64,000 bases of DNA from Cryptomeria japonica (Eukaryota > Streptophyta > Pinopsida > Cupressales > Cupressaceae): NCBI RefSeq assembly GCF_030272615.1, contig NC_081406.1:266753692-266817691 (forward strand), written 5' to 3'. Under the pieces are notes generated by a model. That model was not told the origin of the DNA and did not search any database. It saw only the letters and a list, made by a program, of their open reading frames with translations. Each line of letters starts with the position of its first letter. The stretch's first letter is position 1. A program made the position numbers and the translations under genes. Below, in pieces: positions 21,536 to 33,616 of the stretch.

Positions 21536-24500
21536 TGGAACCTAAAAGGAACCACCCCCCTAAGCTAGGAGATGTCACTAGGTCCCAACATCCACTCTAG
21601 GCTAGGATGACACTTAACCAAGACTGACCCTAAACAAGTCTCAAACTTGACATGAAATCAATCAAGACATAACCTCCAGAGGCCTGAAACCATAAGATAA
21701 CCATAAAATAGCATAAAGAGATAACATGATCAAGGGAGTGTCAGCACATGCCGGAAACAAAGTGGGCACAAGCCTACGACATGCGGAGCCATCTCAACCT
21801 CAGCTGAGAAACCAAGGGAGATTGACTTACCATCTCCATGGTCTTCTTGTTCTCAACCTAAAACATCCTCCCTAGGTTTAAGTCACGAGGCACCGAAGGT
21901 TTATTATCTTTATTAGATTATCTATCAACCCAAACCCATTCATTTATTTAATTATCACTCATTAATTAAAACTGATAACTCCTTTATGCCCACGAGGACT
22001 TGACTTCATGTATCCTTACAAAGAACCTCTTGATAGCCCATCTCTCATGCCCCTGGTAACATGAAAGGATCCCACTCCCTTGTTGTGGACTTGTAACAAT
22101 GCAAGAGGCTCTAAATCCTTAAGAAATTCAACATAATCATCATGCAATTCAACACTATACTCAAACACAAGTTAAACAAAATCCAAACAATAACAAGAGA
22201 GTAAGAGCCTCTTGACCCAAGATTGAAATCAAGGAAATGATAGAACTGTTGCAACCAATTCAACATCCTAGCGGTGTCTTCACACTCGTTGTCTTATAGT
22301 TAGCAGTGAACAAAAATGAATAACATCATGGTAAAATCATCATGAGACTCGCAGAACAAAAGCCACATAACCATAGATGAACCAATTAAAGAAACCAACC
22401 AATTACGTCTACATGATGTGGCCTCTGGCATACACTTGACAAATATCCAACATAAATGGACATTTACATTACAATGACAACAATGACACTACGGGGCAGA
22501 AAATAATATGCTCTTAACCTACGTTAAAATTCATGGCTAAGCCCCAACCAACTCATCATAAAAGTATCAACACTCTGCTGAAAACATTTAAAATAAACAT
22601 AACCATCTCAAATTACGAATACATACTTCATATTTGCTAAATGTCCCATGTCAAACAAATTGAAAGAAATATAGCTCGCTAATAATTAACTACTGTAAGT
22701 TGCACATCAGAAAGCACCCAGTTAGGCTTGCATTATTCATTTTAGCTGATATTAAAAGAAGGTGACGTTTTTTCAAAATTGAATCATCTCTAACAAGAGA
22801 TTTGTATGTTTCCCAGAATTTGTAATTGTAATGGAAGGATTGGTTAAAAACTTCATCAAGATAATGCAAATTAAAGATTGTTTTACTAAATTTGTTTATA
22901 GCCAATTGAAGAGGTCGCCATTTTCCAAAATCTACATCTTAATTTGTGTTGGGAGTCATTCCTCTATAATGCAGATTTAAATCTTCATTTTGTTACTAAT
23001 TTGATATCGTAGAAATGGGTATCTTTAAATAACGAAAGGGAGAGAGACATTTCTTTATTTTACTATGTGTTTAATCTTCTTTTGTTATTGTCATTATATT
23101 ATGTACAGATTTAAAAATCTGCATAATGTTTAATGAATTTTTTATTTTTTTTAGGGGCTCAAATTGTATGTGGGGTGCCCCAGCACCTCCCCATATGTGG
23201 AGTTAGACCCCACTCATAACAACATATAACCAATAAATAAAACAACAATAAAATCGGTAAAAACAACCCATCAATTTCATGGCATTTTGTCAAACAATTC
23301 GTGTGCAAGGTGCTAGGGTTACAAACCCCCAATTTATCATAGCAAATATACATTTAATCTACTCAGGGATGAAAAGATACATAAATAAATCAATAAAAGA
23401 AACTCAATAGATTAAGATCTAAGAGGAAATTTTAATTTATTTTTGTTTCAAGAGCAGATTTACAAAAGAATAACCTACCATATATTTCCAGCCAACTACA
23501 ATTCCCCTTTTCTTTTATAAATGATACCCCCATTGATTAAACAAAACAATGACAAATTTTCCTTTCCACAAACACTAGATGAAGCATATTACAAAAATAA
23601 ATCAAGCCAAGATGAAGATCCTACCTCAAATCTGAAAACTAGAGGGGAGTTTCGAAAGTTATCTCTTGTTGTTCTTTACTTTAGCCAAATCTTCTCCAAT
23701 CTCCCAAATTTAAATTCCTAGCCAACTTACTAAAATCCCCAAATATCCAATGGAAATAAAGGATTCAAGGAGTTGCAAAGATTCTTCTCTCATTTTGAAG
23801 GTACAAAATAAAAACCCCCAAATTGTTCTATTAAAATTCTCTATTTCCCCAATTCAAAATGCCCTAAATATATATAATAAAATATTCGCATTGTATATAT
23901 ATATATATATATATAATAATAATTTTTTTGCTTGGGATTATTTCCCCATTTCACTTTATGGGAATTTTAAATAACATTATGAAATATATACCCATATATT
24001 TAAATATAACTAAATATTAGTATTAAATGAATACAAGAACGATTATAAGGTAAATATGGCAAAATTTTAAAATGAATATGGTTAAATAAGTTAAATAAAT
24101 AAATACAACAAAATAGATGTGAAAAAGGGAATTGTTTTATTTTTTGGAAATAAGGTGATTGTCGCCAACTGATTTGAGCATTTAAGGTGAAATAGATTAA
24201 GTAATTAATCACCTAAAATTTAAAATCATTAAATCGTAAAGGATCAATTTGAAGAAATCAAAACAACTTTATCGAAATCTCGAAACAAAATAACGAAATA
24301 GTTATAAAAATCATTAAAACATCAAACATGTATTCAATAAGACAAATAAGCGTTATTACGCAAATCAAGGTATACGCCATCGAATAACTAAAATAGCATC
24401 GTCAAAGAAAACAAGGCAATCATTAAACATAAAATTCTACTAAACATAACCAGACACACACACAACTCACCATTCTCATACTCACACAACATGACGAAAT

Positions 24501-25334
24501 GAAAAACATGCCATAATCGATGACCACACAAGCGACCAAACTAACCTAGAGTGAAAGGAGGGAACCAGTGACATCTTCGACCATAAATCACCATTGGAAG
24601 AGGCACGCTCACACTTGTCAAGCTAGGGGAGCTCGCACCCGATTTCCTGGGAGGAATTGAATGCCTATAAACATGTAACCAAAAATGATATACATGTGCA
24701 TATACATATATAAACAAACACTACAACAAAGGGGTAGAATGTCACAACGACGTAGGGAGCTCATGAAGGAGTGATACACTGTCATCCTCCCCACAGACAA
24801 TCACACATAATGAATACAGTCATACAAACAATAATCACATAGAAATTCTACATCTAGGGGTTAATATCCCATTACAGTAGTAATAGCACAATATGTAAAT
24901 CTAACGTATGCATGAAAGTAAAGTCACTGTCGCTAATCATCCAAGCATAAATCGTTTCTTAAATCAAATAACAAAAAGAATTTCATACAAGTATAATTGA
25001 ACATGAAAATAATCTAGGTATCATATATCATCAAGTCACATAATGTCTTTCATTGAAATCATATAATGTCCACATCCAAAATGATCATCTACATACGACA
25101 TGAATCCATAATCGTTCTAGCATCAAATATTTCAATCACATCCATCATGACAAAATAGGTAATCGATCAAGTCCAATAGAATGGATCGAGAGTTCGCTTG
25201 AGAGGGGGCATAACAATGTCGCACTAGGCAACTAAAATGCATAGCATCCTAAACCTAGCTCAGCATCCTCTCCTGGCTCACTTGACGAGCCTATCACAGG
25301 TGTCACATCAACTAGGTCAAGGAGGGGCATTACA
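21536..25334 (-). mobile_element. Long LTR-like block H2 (minus), TGTAATGCCCC start
   Basis: Read on the minus strand this begins TGTAATGCCCCTCC at 25334 and ends GGTTCCA at 21536, so both ends are TG...CA. The start matches the block at 57265 (TGTAATGCCCCTCCCCGAC), and both contain a TAAGTGTCATCC(C)TAGC segment. GTGTT flanks it on both sides (21531-21535 and 25335-25339), a possible 5-base target duplication, but the gypsy sequence on the left does not resume on the right. No coding region is visible: short minus frames at 22690-22905, 23159-23353 and 24000-24212 are AT-rich and unlike any protein I know. It may be a solo LTR or an LTR with other insertions. Confidence 0.4.
23895..23916. repeat. 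(TA)n microsatellite, 11 units
   Basis: A plain run of TA dinucleotides inside the AT-rich part of block H2. Confidence 0.95.
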
Positions 25335-25721
25335 GTGTTGTTGTTGAGCAACACTGGAAGTTATTTTGGCATTGCAAATCATGTGGTGGATTCTTTTTTA
25401 TTCTTCTTTCTTTAGTAGTGAGCCCTTCGGCAATGAGCCTTTCTAGGTAGTGATCCTTTCTGGCAATGAGCCACTCTTTTATAAAAATCACCTTAACCAG
25501 TGTTATATATTGAGAACTAACATTCTTTGTGGTTTTTCCCTTCTTGGGTTTTCCATGTCATATCCGGTGTCCATTGAGTGATATATAGTGTGCTTGTCCT
25601 TTCATGTTATATCTGAATTAATTCATTTTGTTGGCTATTCCAGATGTGTGATATAATTGAAGAAAAGTATTTAAGTTGTCAATTGATTCAACCCCACTCT
25701 CAATTGCTTAGATATTTAACA
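25335..25721 (+). mobile_element. Right part of the 5' LTR of copia D
   Basis: The block ends TTAGATATTTAACA immediately before AT and a tRNA-iMet PBS. It includes a TTTTTCCCTTCTTGGGTTTTC-type stretch also seen in the other copia LTRs here (25526-25557). The left part of the LTR is missing or replaced at the H2 boundary, so its full length cannot be given. Confidence 0.55.
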
Positions 25722-25723
25722 AT

Positions 25724-25735
25724 TGGTATCAGAGC
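25724..25735 (+). other. Primer-binding site of copia D
   Basis: TGGTATCAGAGC, complementary to the 3' end of plant initiator tRNA-Met, two bases after the LTR end. Confidence 0.85.
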
Positions 25736-25784
25736 ATTGGTTCCTTGGAAAAGAGCTTAACCGCATGAGGTAGATCCTGATCCG

Positions 25785-26602
25785 GTGGCACACAAATTAA
25801 CCATTCCTATCTTTGAAGGATCCGACTATGGCTTATGGAAACTAAAGATGAGAGGTTACCTGATTTGTTTGGGATACAACACTTCGAAAGTAGTAGAATC
25901 TAAGTATGTACAACTGACAAATGGTCTTACCACTCCAGATGAGATTCAAGCCTATGAATAAAATGAAATGGCAAGGTAAGCTATCTTTAGTGCTTTATCA
26001 AAGACTAGACTAACAAAGGTTATTTCATTGAATACTTCTTATGAGGTTTGGGAAAATTTGAGAGATATCTATGATGGAAATGATAGAGTTAAGTTATCAA
26101 AGAAATTGACAACTAAGCGCAAATATGAGAACTTGAAAATGGAAGAAGGAGAAGATATAACAAACTATTTTCAAAAGGTTGATAGTGCAATAAATTAAAT
26201 TAGAGAACTTGGCGGCACCTTGACAGATGAAGATATAATTGAAAATATTTTGATGTCCCTACCAGGAAGCTATAGTGATAAGATCTTTGCTATTGAAGAA
26301 ACCTATGATTTGAAGAAGTTTACTAGGGAGCAAATATCTAGCACTCCATCTGCATTTAATATAATAAAGTTTGGAAAAGAAAAATTGAAATATGAGAGTA
26401 CCTTTAAAGCCTCTAAGGAAGATTTGGAAGATGAAAACTTGGATGAAATGGAAGCAAACTTTGTAAGAAGACTAAAGAAGGGCACCGACAAATATAAAGG
26501 TATGTTACCACTTAAATGCTTTAGATGTAGAAAGATTGGTCATATAGCTACTAAAAGTTCAAAAAAAGGATCAAGGCAAAAATTTAGGGAGAATAAAGGT
26601 TA
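25785..26602 (+). pseudogene. gag: Copia D gag
   Basis: Starts at a GTG in place of ATG (VAHKLTIPIFEGSDYGLWK), the standard copia Gag opening. One frame continues past stops near 25960, 25978 and 26198 to the tail. It contains YEVWENLRDIYDG, the MEEGEDITNYFQKV helix, and a zinc knuckle at about 26517 (CFRCRKIGHIATKS) whose last cysteine has become serine. Loss of the start codon and of the zinc ligand means this Gag cannot have been functional in its present form. It lies directly after the PBS and upstream of protease in the same frame. Confidence 0.85.
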
Positions 26603-27990
26603 GTTTAATAAGAAATCCTATTATGTTAGAAATGATGCTAGTATTTTAGACGCTGAATCAAATTATGGAGATGGTGACTGTTTATTTTTGGTAGAAAAGA
26701 ATGTACCTAATATTGATGTTTCTAAGACTATTGCTACTACTTTACCTGATATAAGAGATATAAATGAATGTTTGATTGATAATGGATGATCTAATCATAT
26801 GACTAGTGATAAGAGTAAGTTCATGAAACTTGAGAAGTATTGTGGAGGTTTTGTTAGGTTCAGAGATGACCAAACATCACAAATTGTACGAATTGGCTCT
26901 ATTACCTTTGATGAAAAACGTAATACTGATAATGTTTACTATGTGAAGCGTTTGTATCATAATCTCTTGAGTGTTAGGAAAGTGTTCAAAAATGGCTACA
27001 ATGTTATTTTTCAAGATAATGGTTGTGGGATCCAGAATTGTGATTGCAACAAGGAAAAAGACTGGTGGAAACATGTATCAGCTAGAAGGAGTTACAAGAC
27101 ATTGTTTGTTATCTCAAATAATTGAAAGTTGGCTCTGGCACCAGAGGATGTATCATATAAACTTTAATAATTTGGTAAAGATTAGTTTATCAGGTACAGT
27201 GAGAGATTTGCCAAGGTTGACCAAACCAGATAACAATATTTGCAAAGAATGTCAAGTTGTAAAACTGACAAGAGGAACATATAGAGGAAAGGAACAATCG
27301 TCCACTAGATTATTGGATTTAGTGCACATAGACTTATGCAATCCTACCAAAAAAAGAAGTATACAAGGTGAGAGGTATTTCATGTTGTTGATTGATGATT
27401 ATTTTAGAATGTCATAGGCTATTTTCGAGAGAAAAGTCAGAAGCATTAGAAAAATTCAAGATATTCAAAGCAAGAGTTGATAATGAAGTTGATAGAAAGA
27501 TTAAGTGTTTAAGGTCTAATAGAGGAGGAGAATTTATTTATGATGAGTAAAACAAAATGACGAACATGGTATTAGAAAATAATTGTCTAGCCCTAGGACA
27601 CCACAACAAAATGGTGTAGTGGAAAGGATGAATCAAACTATACAAGAGGCAGCTACAACAATTATCAAAGGAGTAGAAGTACTGGAAGTCTACTGGAGAG
27701 AAGAAATTCACACAATAGTTTACACTCTTAACATAATTCTATACCAGAAGAGATATGGAAAGACATCATATGAGCTATGACATGATAGAACTCTGACAAC
27801 AAAGTACTGCAAGGTATTTGGAAGAAAATATTAAATTAAGAGAGATGAGGATAACCTTGTAAAATTTGACAATAGAGTGGATGAAGGCATATTCCTAGGA
27901 TATTCTACAAAAAGAAAGGCATACCAGTGTTACAACAAAAGACTGAACAAGATTATTGAAAGTGCAAATGTGAAGGTTGGTGAAGACATT
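26603..27990 (+). pseudogene. pol: Copia D protease and integrase
   Basis: Protease: the active site DSGCS has become DNG-stop-S near 26780, followed by MTSDKSKFMKLE and DNVYYVKRLYHNLLSV. A frameshift near 27045 leads into GAG-pre-integrase (NMYQLEGVTRHCL, WLWHQRMYHINF, CKECQVVK). Integrase core: the first catalytic D is kept (LVHIDLCNP), the second is N (LRSNRGGEF), and E is kept (GVVERMN). Two more frameshifts fall between 27415 and 27590. The tail includes the VDEGIFLGYSTKRKAYQ-type segment near 27885. This element could not integrate. Confidence 0.85.
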
Positions 27991-29734
27991 TCTAAATACT
28001 AAAAAAAATGGTAGGTTATGAATCTAACGAGTCTGATGACAGAAAGAGGGAAGAGGAAACCATAGAAGAAGAGAAAGAAAAGGAAACTTAGGATGCTCCG
28101 GGATCTATATCAAAAACACCAAGGTATGTATAGAAGAATAATTCAGTAGATCAGATTATTGGAGATAAGAACAAAGGAATTATCACAAGAAGCAAAGCAA
28201 CTCAAGAACAAGTTCTATTATGTTTAGTGTCTGAGCCTAAACCAAAAACTATAGAAGAAATTTACAATGATCAAAGTTGGATAAAGAAAATGAGATAAGA
28301 GTTAAATAATATTGAGAAAAATCAGACATGGGAACTAGTTCATAGACCGAAAGACAAGAATATAATTGGAACAAAATGAGTATTCATAAACAAGTTGTAT
28401 AAGGATGGAAAAGTTGTGTAAAATAAAGTAAGGTCAGTTTGCAAAGGTTACACACAAGTTGAAGGCATTGAATTTGAGGAAACATATACTCCTGTTGCTT
28501 GGATAGAAGCTATCAGAATGTTTCTTTCTTTTGCAACATCTACAGACTTCAAGATTTATCAAATGGATGTGAAATCGACATTCTTGAAAGAAGAGTTAAA
28601 AGAAGAAGTTTACATTGAACAACTGGAAGGATTTAAGTTGACAGATGATTTAAACATTGTTTGTAGATTGAAGAAGGCTATATATGTATGGATTGAAATA
28701 AGCTCCTAGAGATTGGTATGGAAAGCTAGATAAGTATTTGATTGATCAAGGTTTCCAGAAGGGATTTGTTGATAGTAATCTTGACTTAGGTAAAATCTTA
28801 ATTGTTGTAGTGTATGTTGATGATATAATGTTTGGATGAAATGATCGCATGTGCATCAAGTTTTATAATGAGATATAGAAGGGCTTTGAGATGTCCATGA
28901 TCGGCGAGTTAAATTTCTTTCTTGGTTTGCAAGTGAATTAAAATAGCAAGCAGATTTTCATTTGTCAATCTAAGTACATTAAGGAGTTGTTGAAGAAGTT
29001 TGGGTTGGATAATTTCAAACCGGTGTGTACACCTATGACCACTAGATGCAAGTTAACAAAAGATGATAAATTTCCTAAAGCCAATGCAAATCAGTATAGA
29101 TCAATGATTCGAGTACTATTATATTTGACAGCTACCAGATCGGATATCATGTATGCAATTTGTTTGACAGCTAGATTTCAGTAAGAACCAAAAGAATCAC
29201 ATGTTGTGATGGTAAAATGAATCTTCAGATATTTAAAAGGACTAGAATATTTTGGTTTGTGGTATCCCAAAAATTTAGATTTCACTTTGATAGGTTATAT
29301 AGATGCAGATTGGGTCGGAAGTGTTGATGTCAGGAAAAGTACAAGTGGTGGAGCATTCTTTCTTGGCTCTCGATCGGTTGCTTGGTTGAGTAAGAAGTAG
29401 TATTCTATGTCTTTATATATAGTCAAAGCAAAATATATTGTAGTATCTTCATGTTGCACAAATATACTATGGATGAAGTAGACTTTGAAGGATATTGGTG
29501 TATTGTTCAATTAACCCATTTCAATCATGTGTGATAAGACCAATGCAATAAATATTTCTAAAAATTTAATACAATATTCTAGAACAAAGCATATATCTAT
29601 TTGGTATCACTTCTTGAGGGAAAAGGTGTTGGATAATGAAGTTAAGCTTTAGTATGTACCCACAAAAGAGAAGATTGTAGATATCTTCACTAAGGTGTTG
29701 CGTAAGGATACTTTTGAGTATCTTTGAGAGAAGT
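27991..29734 (+). pseudogene. pol: Copia D reverse transcriptase and RNase H
   Basis: RT motifs in order: NNIEKNQTWELVHRPKDKN, GTK-stop-VF (ancestral TGG), [23 protein letters not shown], then YVDDIMFG near 28820 with both catalytic aspartates. RNase H: YIDADWVGS, KSTSGGAFFLG, SKK-stop-YSMS (ancestral CAG), CDKTNAINISKN and IVDIFTK. About a dozen stops and two frameshifts. The polyprotein ends near 29734. Confidence 0.88.
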
Positions 29735-29913
29735 TAAGGGTGATACCCCTTACTAATTTGAACCAATGTAAATTTGGATTTGCATTGGTCCAATGAACTG
29801 ATTCAATATTCTTGTCTAGACTGATACTTGGGTGCTTCCTCTTAGGGGGGGAAAAGTAAGTTTCATAGGGGGAGTTATGCCCACCTTTTTCCTTGATGTC
29901 AAAGGGGGAGAGA
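29735..29913 (+). other. 3' untranslated region and polypurine tract of copia D
   Basis: Holds two purine tracts, one near 29847 (TTAGGGGGGGAAAAG) and AAAGGGGGAGAGA at 29901-29913. The second directly precedes the TG taken as the start of the 3' LTR. Confidence 0.65.
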
Positions 29914-30120
29914 TGTGATGTGTAGAGACACTGATCTGATGATGCAGAGAGAGATGTATGTTTGTTGTTGATGGTTGTCATTGATGTCAACATATTATTA
30001 TGAGATTGGTCTCTTATGTTGGTGATCCAAAAGATGTGCTCCTGGAATCTTTAGTGCTCCATAAGATGTGTTATAGTTGATATTTAGTATTTTTTGTTTG
30101 TGTTGGTGGTAATCAGAAGA
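29914..30120 (+). mobile_element. Left part of the 3' LTR of copia D
   Basis: Begins TGTGATGTGTAGAGACAC after the polypurine tract and stops where an unrelated copia RT reading frame (element E) starts. As the 5' LTR keeps only its right end and the 3' LTR only its left end, the two cannot be compared. Confidence 0.5.
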
Positions 30121-30724
30121 TGGAATATTTATTTCTCAAAGCAAGTATGTGAAAGAAATGATGAAGAAGTTTGGTTTTGATGATTGGAAACCTGTTACTA
30201 CTACTTTAACCATTGGGTACAAGTTGAGGAAAGATGACGAGTCTCCAGAAGTTGAACAAAAGAAGTGGGGGCCAATGATTGGAGGATTGTTATATTTGAC
30301 TATGTCTAGACCAAATATCATGCAGACTATTTGTCGAGTAGCTAGATTTCGAGCGAATACAAAGGTGACTCATGAGCAAGAAATGAAAAGAATTTTTAAA
30401 TACTTGAAAGGAACGATGGAATTTGGAATTCAGTACAAAAAAGGTGGAGATTTCATGTTGAAATCCTATATTGATGAAGATTGGGCTAACAGTATTGATG
30501 ACCGAAATAGTACTAGTGGTGATAAATTATTTTTAGGAGATATATTGGTTTCTTGGCTTAGTAAGAAACAAGATTTAGTTTCCTTATCTGTTGATGAAGT
30601 AGATCATATTGCAATGGCATCTTGTTGTACTCAGGTGATGTGGACGAGACAGACTCTTAAGGATATCAAGGTAACATATGATGAAGCAATTCTTATCTTG
30701 TGTGACGATACAAGTGCAATAAAT
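30121..30724 (+). pseudogene. pol: Copia E: RT end and most of RNase H (left part)
   Basis: Open for 197 codons from 30149 and readable from 30121 (GIFISQSKYVKEMMKKFGFD), the common copia RT C-terminal segment, through MIGGLLYLTMSRPNIMQ, FKYLKGTMEFG, YIDEDWANS, KNSTSG-type residues, LVSWLSKKQDLVSLS and CDDTSAIN. It stops exactly at the TG of the LTR at 30725. The remaining RNase H codons resume at 38064, after the inserted element A. The upstream part of E is missing; it abuts the LTR fragment of D. Confidence 0.9.
30720..30724 (+). repeat. Target-site duplication of element A, left
   Basis: TAAAT, matching TAAAC at 38064-38068 (one C/T difference). It sits within the AIN codons of the RNase H of copia E. 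Confidence 0.8.
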
Positions 30725-31857
30725 TGTTTGCATTTTTTATAATGATGTTGTGATTGTCATTGATGGACATACACTTGCTTTGAGATCACTTTTTGTATGT
30801 ATAAGTTATGCTCAACCGGTATGTGTTCCAAACCGGTAATGTATTATAGTCTTTAGACTATCAGTGTTTTGCAGAAAGTGTTTACCAATCTCAAGCAGTA
30901 CGAAGGAACTGAAGCAGTAGTTATCATTTTCCTAGTCTTCATTTTCGGACAACCGGTAATCAGTTTAATGTTTGAACCGATATTACTCTATGATGAGTTA
31001 CCAACTGATAATTGGTAAAGTTGTATGAACCAGTAATACTCTGTGATGAGTTACCAACCGGTATTTTTGTGATGAGTTACCATCCACCGACACTTTGATG
31101 GTGATTTTGTGTCATGTTATCAAATGTGTCTAGATGCAATGAACCTAGGAACTTGCAATGTAATCCTATTGGACCGACATGAAATCAGATTCTTTTTTAA
31201 GGACATCATGTCTAGGGTTTTTTGGTGGTTGGTGAGTTTTTGTATGTGCGATCTTAGAAGAGAAGATCAAGTCTGTATGTTGTAACAGAGTGTGAATTTA
31301 CTGAAGATTGAAGTAATGCTGAAATGCATTAGCAATGAGCTATCATGGATCTAACCAAGCAGACTGTGCTATTTGCTAGATCATTCACTTGTTGATTACT
31401 CACATCTTCGACAAGTCTGAAACCCTTAATCGGGTAGGCCCAGAAAAGCCTTTGTAAATCCTCTAACAAGGTGGTTCACATCTGTGGATCTAAAATCCTC
31501 TCACAAGGTAGTCTTTAATCGGACTTATCTCCTAATAGAGATTGAGATTCCTAATAGGATCTGTTCTGGTGAAGAGCATTGTATGACCTTAACCGGTCTA
31601 GTTACTATTTTGCAAATAGTTTCTTGTGAGTTTCATCTCACCGTGGTTTTTCCCATTTGGGTTTCCACGTCAAAATATCTTGTATTATGGTGATTGTGCT
31701 TCTGTGGGTGAATGCCTTATTTGTTGTTTGGTTTGCATTTGTGTTAACCAGTTTGTTAGTAAAACCGTTATGTCAGTTTACTGCTAAACTGTTTAAGTGT
31801 TTAAGTTAAATATTTTTTAGTATACTAATTCACCCCCCTCCCTCTTAGTATTCATCA
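30725..31857 (+). mobile_element. 5' LTR of pol-less element A
   Basis: 1,133 bases from TGTTTGCATTTTTTATAATG to TATTCATCA. It matches 36867-38063 closely along its length (for example GATTGTCATTGATGGACATA against GATTGTCATTGACGGACACA). It contains many ACCGGT/AACCGG motifs. A degenerate tRNA-iMet PBS follows. Confidence 0.93.
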
Positions 31858-31859
31858 AT

Positions 31860-31871
31860 TTGTATCAAAGC
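31860..31871 (+). other. Degenerate primer-binding site of element A
   Basis: TTGTATCAAAGC, two changes from TGGTATCAGAGC, two bases after the LTR end. Confidence 0.75.
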
Positions 31872-31907
31872 CAACCCTTCTATAAGTTTAACCACTTGGA
31901 AAGAGAT

Positions 31908-33174
31908 ATGGGGAAATACACTGTGAGGGAACTTACTCATCAGCTCACTCAGACTGAGAAAGCCTATGATGAACACAAAGTCAAGTATAAGACCTCTCTG
32001 GTAAAAAGGAGAGAGCATGCTGAGAAACTAATGGAGCTAATTGAAAAATAGTTCCTCTGATGAAGCGTACATGGAAGCCCTAGTTGAAGAAGTTGAAAAG
32101 TTGAATGAGTCTAATGCCAACCTAAGAAGGGAACTTGAAGGACTGACTATCAGGATGTGTCAAGAGCTTGAGAACCAAAGAAACGCTGAAGATCTGGTAA
32201 AAGACAAAGATCATGGGATCTCCAAGCTGAAGCAAGAAATCAATGCACTTACCGCTCATCTCCAAGAGAGCAAAGTGGAAAAAGAGGAAATGCAAGGTGA
32301 AATAAACATGGCTATTTTTGAGAATGCAACCTTGAAGGAATCCAATACTGCTATTACCAAAGAACTCACTGAGTAAAAAGGAAATACTTGCCAAATTCAA
32401 TAAGAGCACTGTTAAGCTAGAACAAAAGCTTGAATCAACAAAACTGGTGAAGAATACCACTAGACTTGGTTTTTCTAGTTATGAGGAAGGTGAGACCTGT
32501 GGAACAAAAGATGGAGTATCAAAGAAGCAACTGACACCAAAGGATAAAGGTAAGAAAAAGTTCAAACCTGTTTTCTTTAATTGTCTCAAAGAAGGACATA
32601 CTACTAATGTATGTAGAAACAAGGCTTATAATAACTTTCCTTACTTTCTAAACAATAAGCCTAGATCCAATAGATTCAATGGAAATTGTTATGCATGCAA
32701 CAACTCTAGGCATAAAGCATTTGAATGCAGGTCTGTCATGCACAACACTAGAAGGTATCCTCAAAGGAGTCAAGGAGTCTTTCCCGACCCAATCCAAACT
32801 AGTTTAATACCTATAATCATCAGTCAAGAAGCGGTGGCTATCAAGCAGCAACCAGATGGAGAGCAACTTGTTTGATCTGTCATGGTAGTGGTCACATAGT
32901 TGTAACATGCATTAGGAAGAATGGAAGTATGAATAATGGACCTTGGAGCACCTAGAATGGTTTGCTATCATTGCAACAAACTGAGTCATACAACAAGATT
33001 CTGCAGAACAAGAAAGAATATACCGAATGATATACCGGTCACTCCGGAAGGAAAGATTGATGTTGAAACTGTTCAAGCGGATATGAAGAAAACTTGGAAA
33101 AAGAAGCCAGAAGAAGTGTCTCTAGAAGAACCAGTTTCTGCACCTGGTGTGGAAATCTTTGAATCGACAAACTA
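31908..33174 (+). pseudogene. gag: Element A gag-like protein: coiled coil plus four CCHC knuckles
   Basis: Begins MGKYTVRELTHQLTQTEKAY. Up to about 32445 the frame, after two single-base shifts (near 32050 and 32380), is strongly coiled-coil (KLKQEINALTAHLQESKVEK, KFNKSTVKLEQKLESTKLVK). Then come lysine-rich residues and four zinc knuckles: 32573-32614 (first Cys now Phe: FFNCLKEGHTTNVC), 32687-32728 (CYACNNSRHKAFEC), 32869-32910 (CLICHGSGHIVVTC, another frame) and 32963-33004 (CYHCNKLSHTTRFC, third frame). It ends with an acidic tail at 33174. The usual copia Gag has one knuckle. The N-terminal capsid part of Gag seems absent or very short. No protease follows. A role in RNA binding or packaging is inferred. 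Confidence 0.75.
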
Positions 33175-33616
33175 AGCTATAGGAAAGCTTAGGGGGAAAC
33201 AAATCAGTAAAATATTTCAAACCCCCAGTTTACACCCGTAAAAGACCTTAACCGGTATGTGATACCTGTCAATTGGCAGAAGACCAGAAATGGTAAAAGG
33301 CAACTTAGGGTTTACGCCCTAATGATGGAGCATTTATTATGGCGGGTGGAGAATTCATTTAAAAGGGATTTTCAAGTCATTTTCACTTATCAATTTTCAA
33401 GCGAAGAAGTTTTCAAGTACAGAGCTACAAAAGATGATTTGTCTTGCAATTCAAGGAGATTTCAAAACCTTGAAGAAGAATCTGAAGATAACATCAATCA
33501 GTCAAGTGTAGAACTCAAAGCGGTAACCTAGCAACTAAAGTAGTGAGTGGCGAAGAGGAATTTGTAAGCCCTAAATATCAACTTTCGAAGGTATTTTTTG
33601 AGTTTCTCTATTTAGC
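33175..33616 (+). other. Linker between the two ORFs of element A
   Basis: Starts with GCTTAGGGGGAAAC, a second polypurine-like motif at 33187-33200. A 90-codon frame at 33259-33531 has no recognisable motif. It may hold the promoter or leader for the second ORF. Confidence 0.35.

Noticed and set aside
22690-24212. Minus-strand frames within the H2 block
   Set aside because: Short, AT-rich and without any motif; the block is better explained as noncoding LTR-type sequence.
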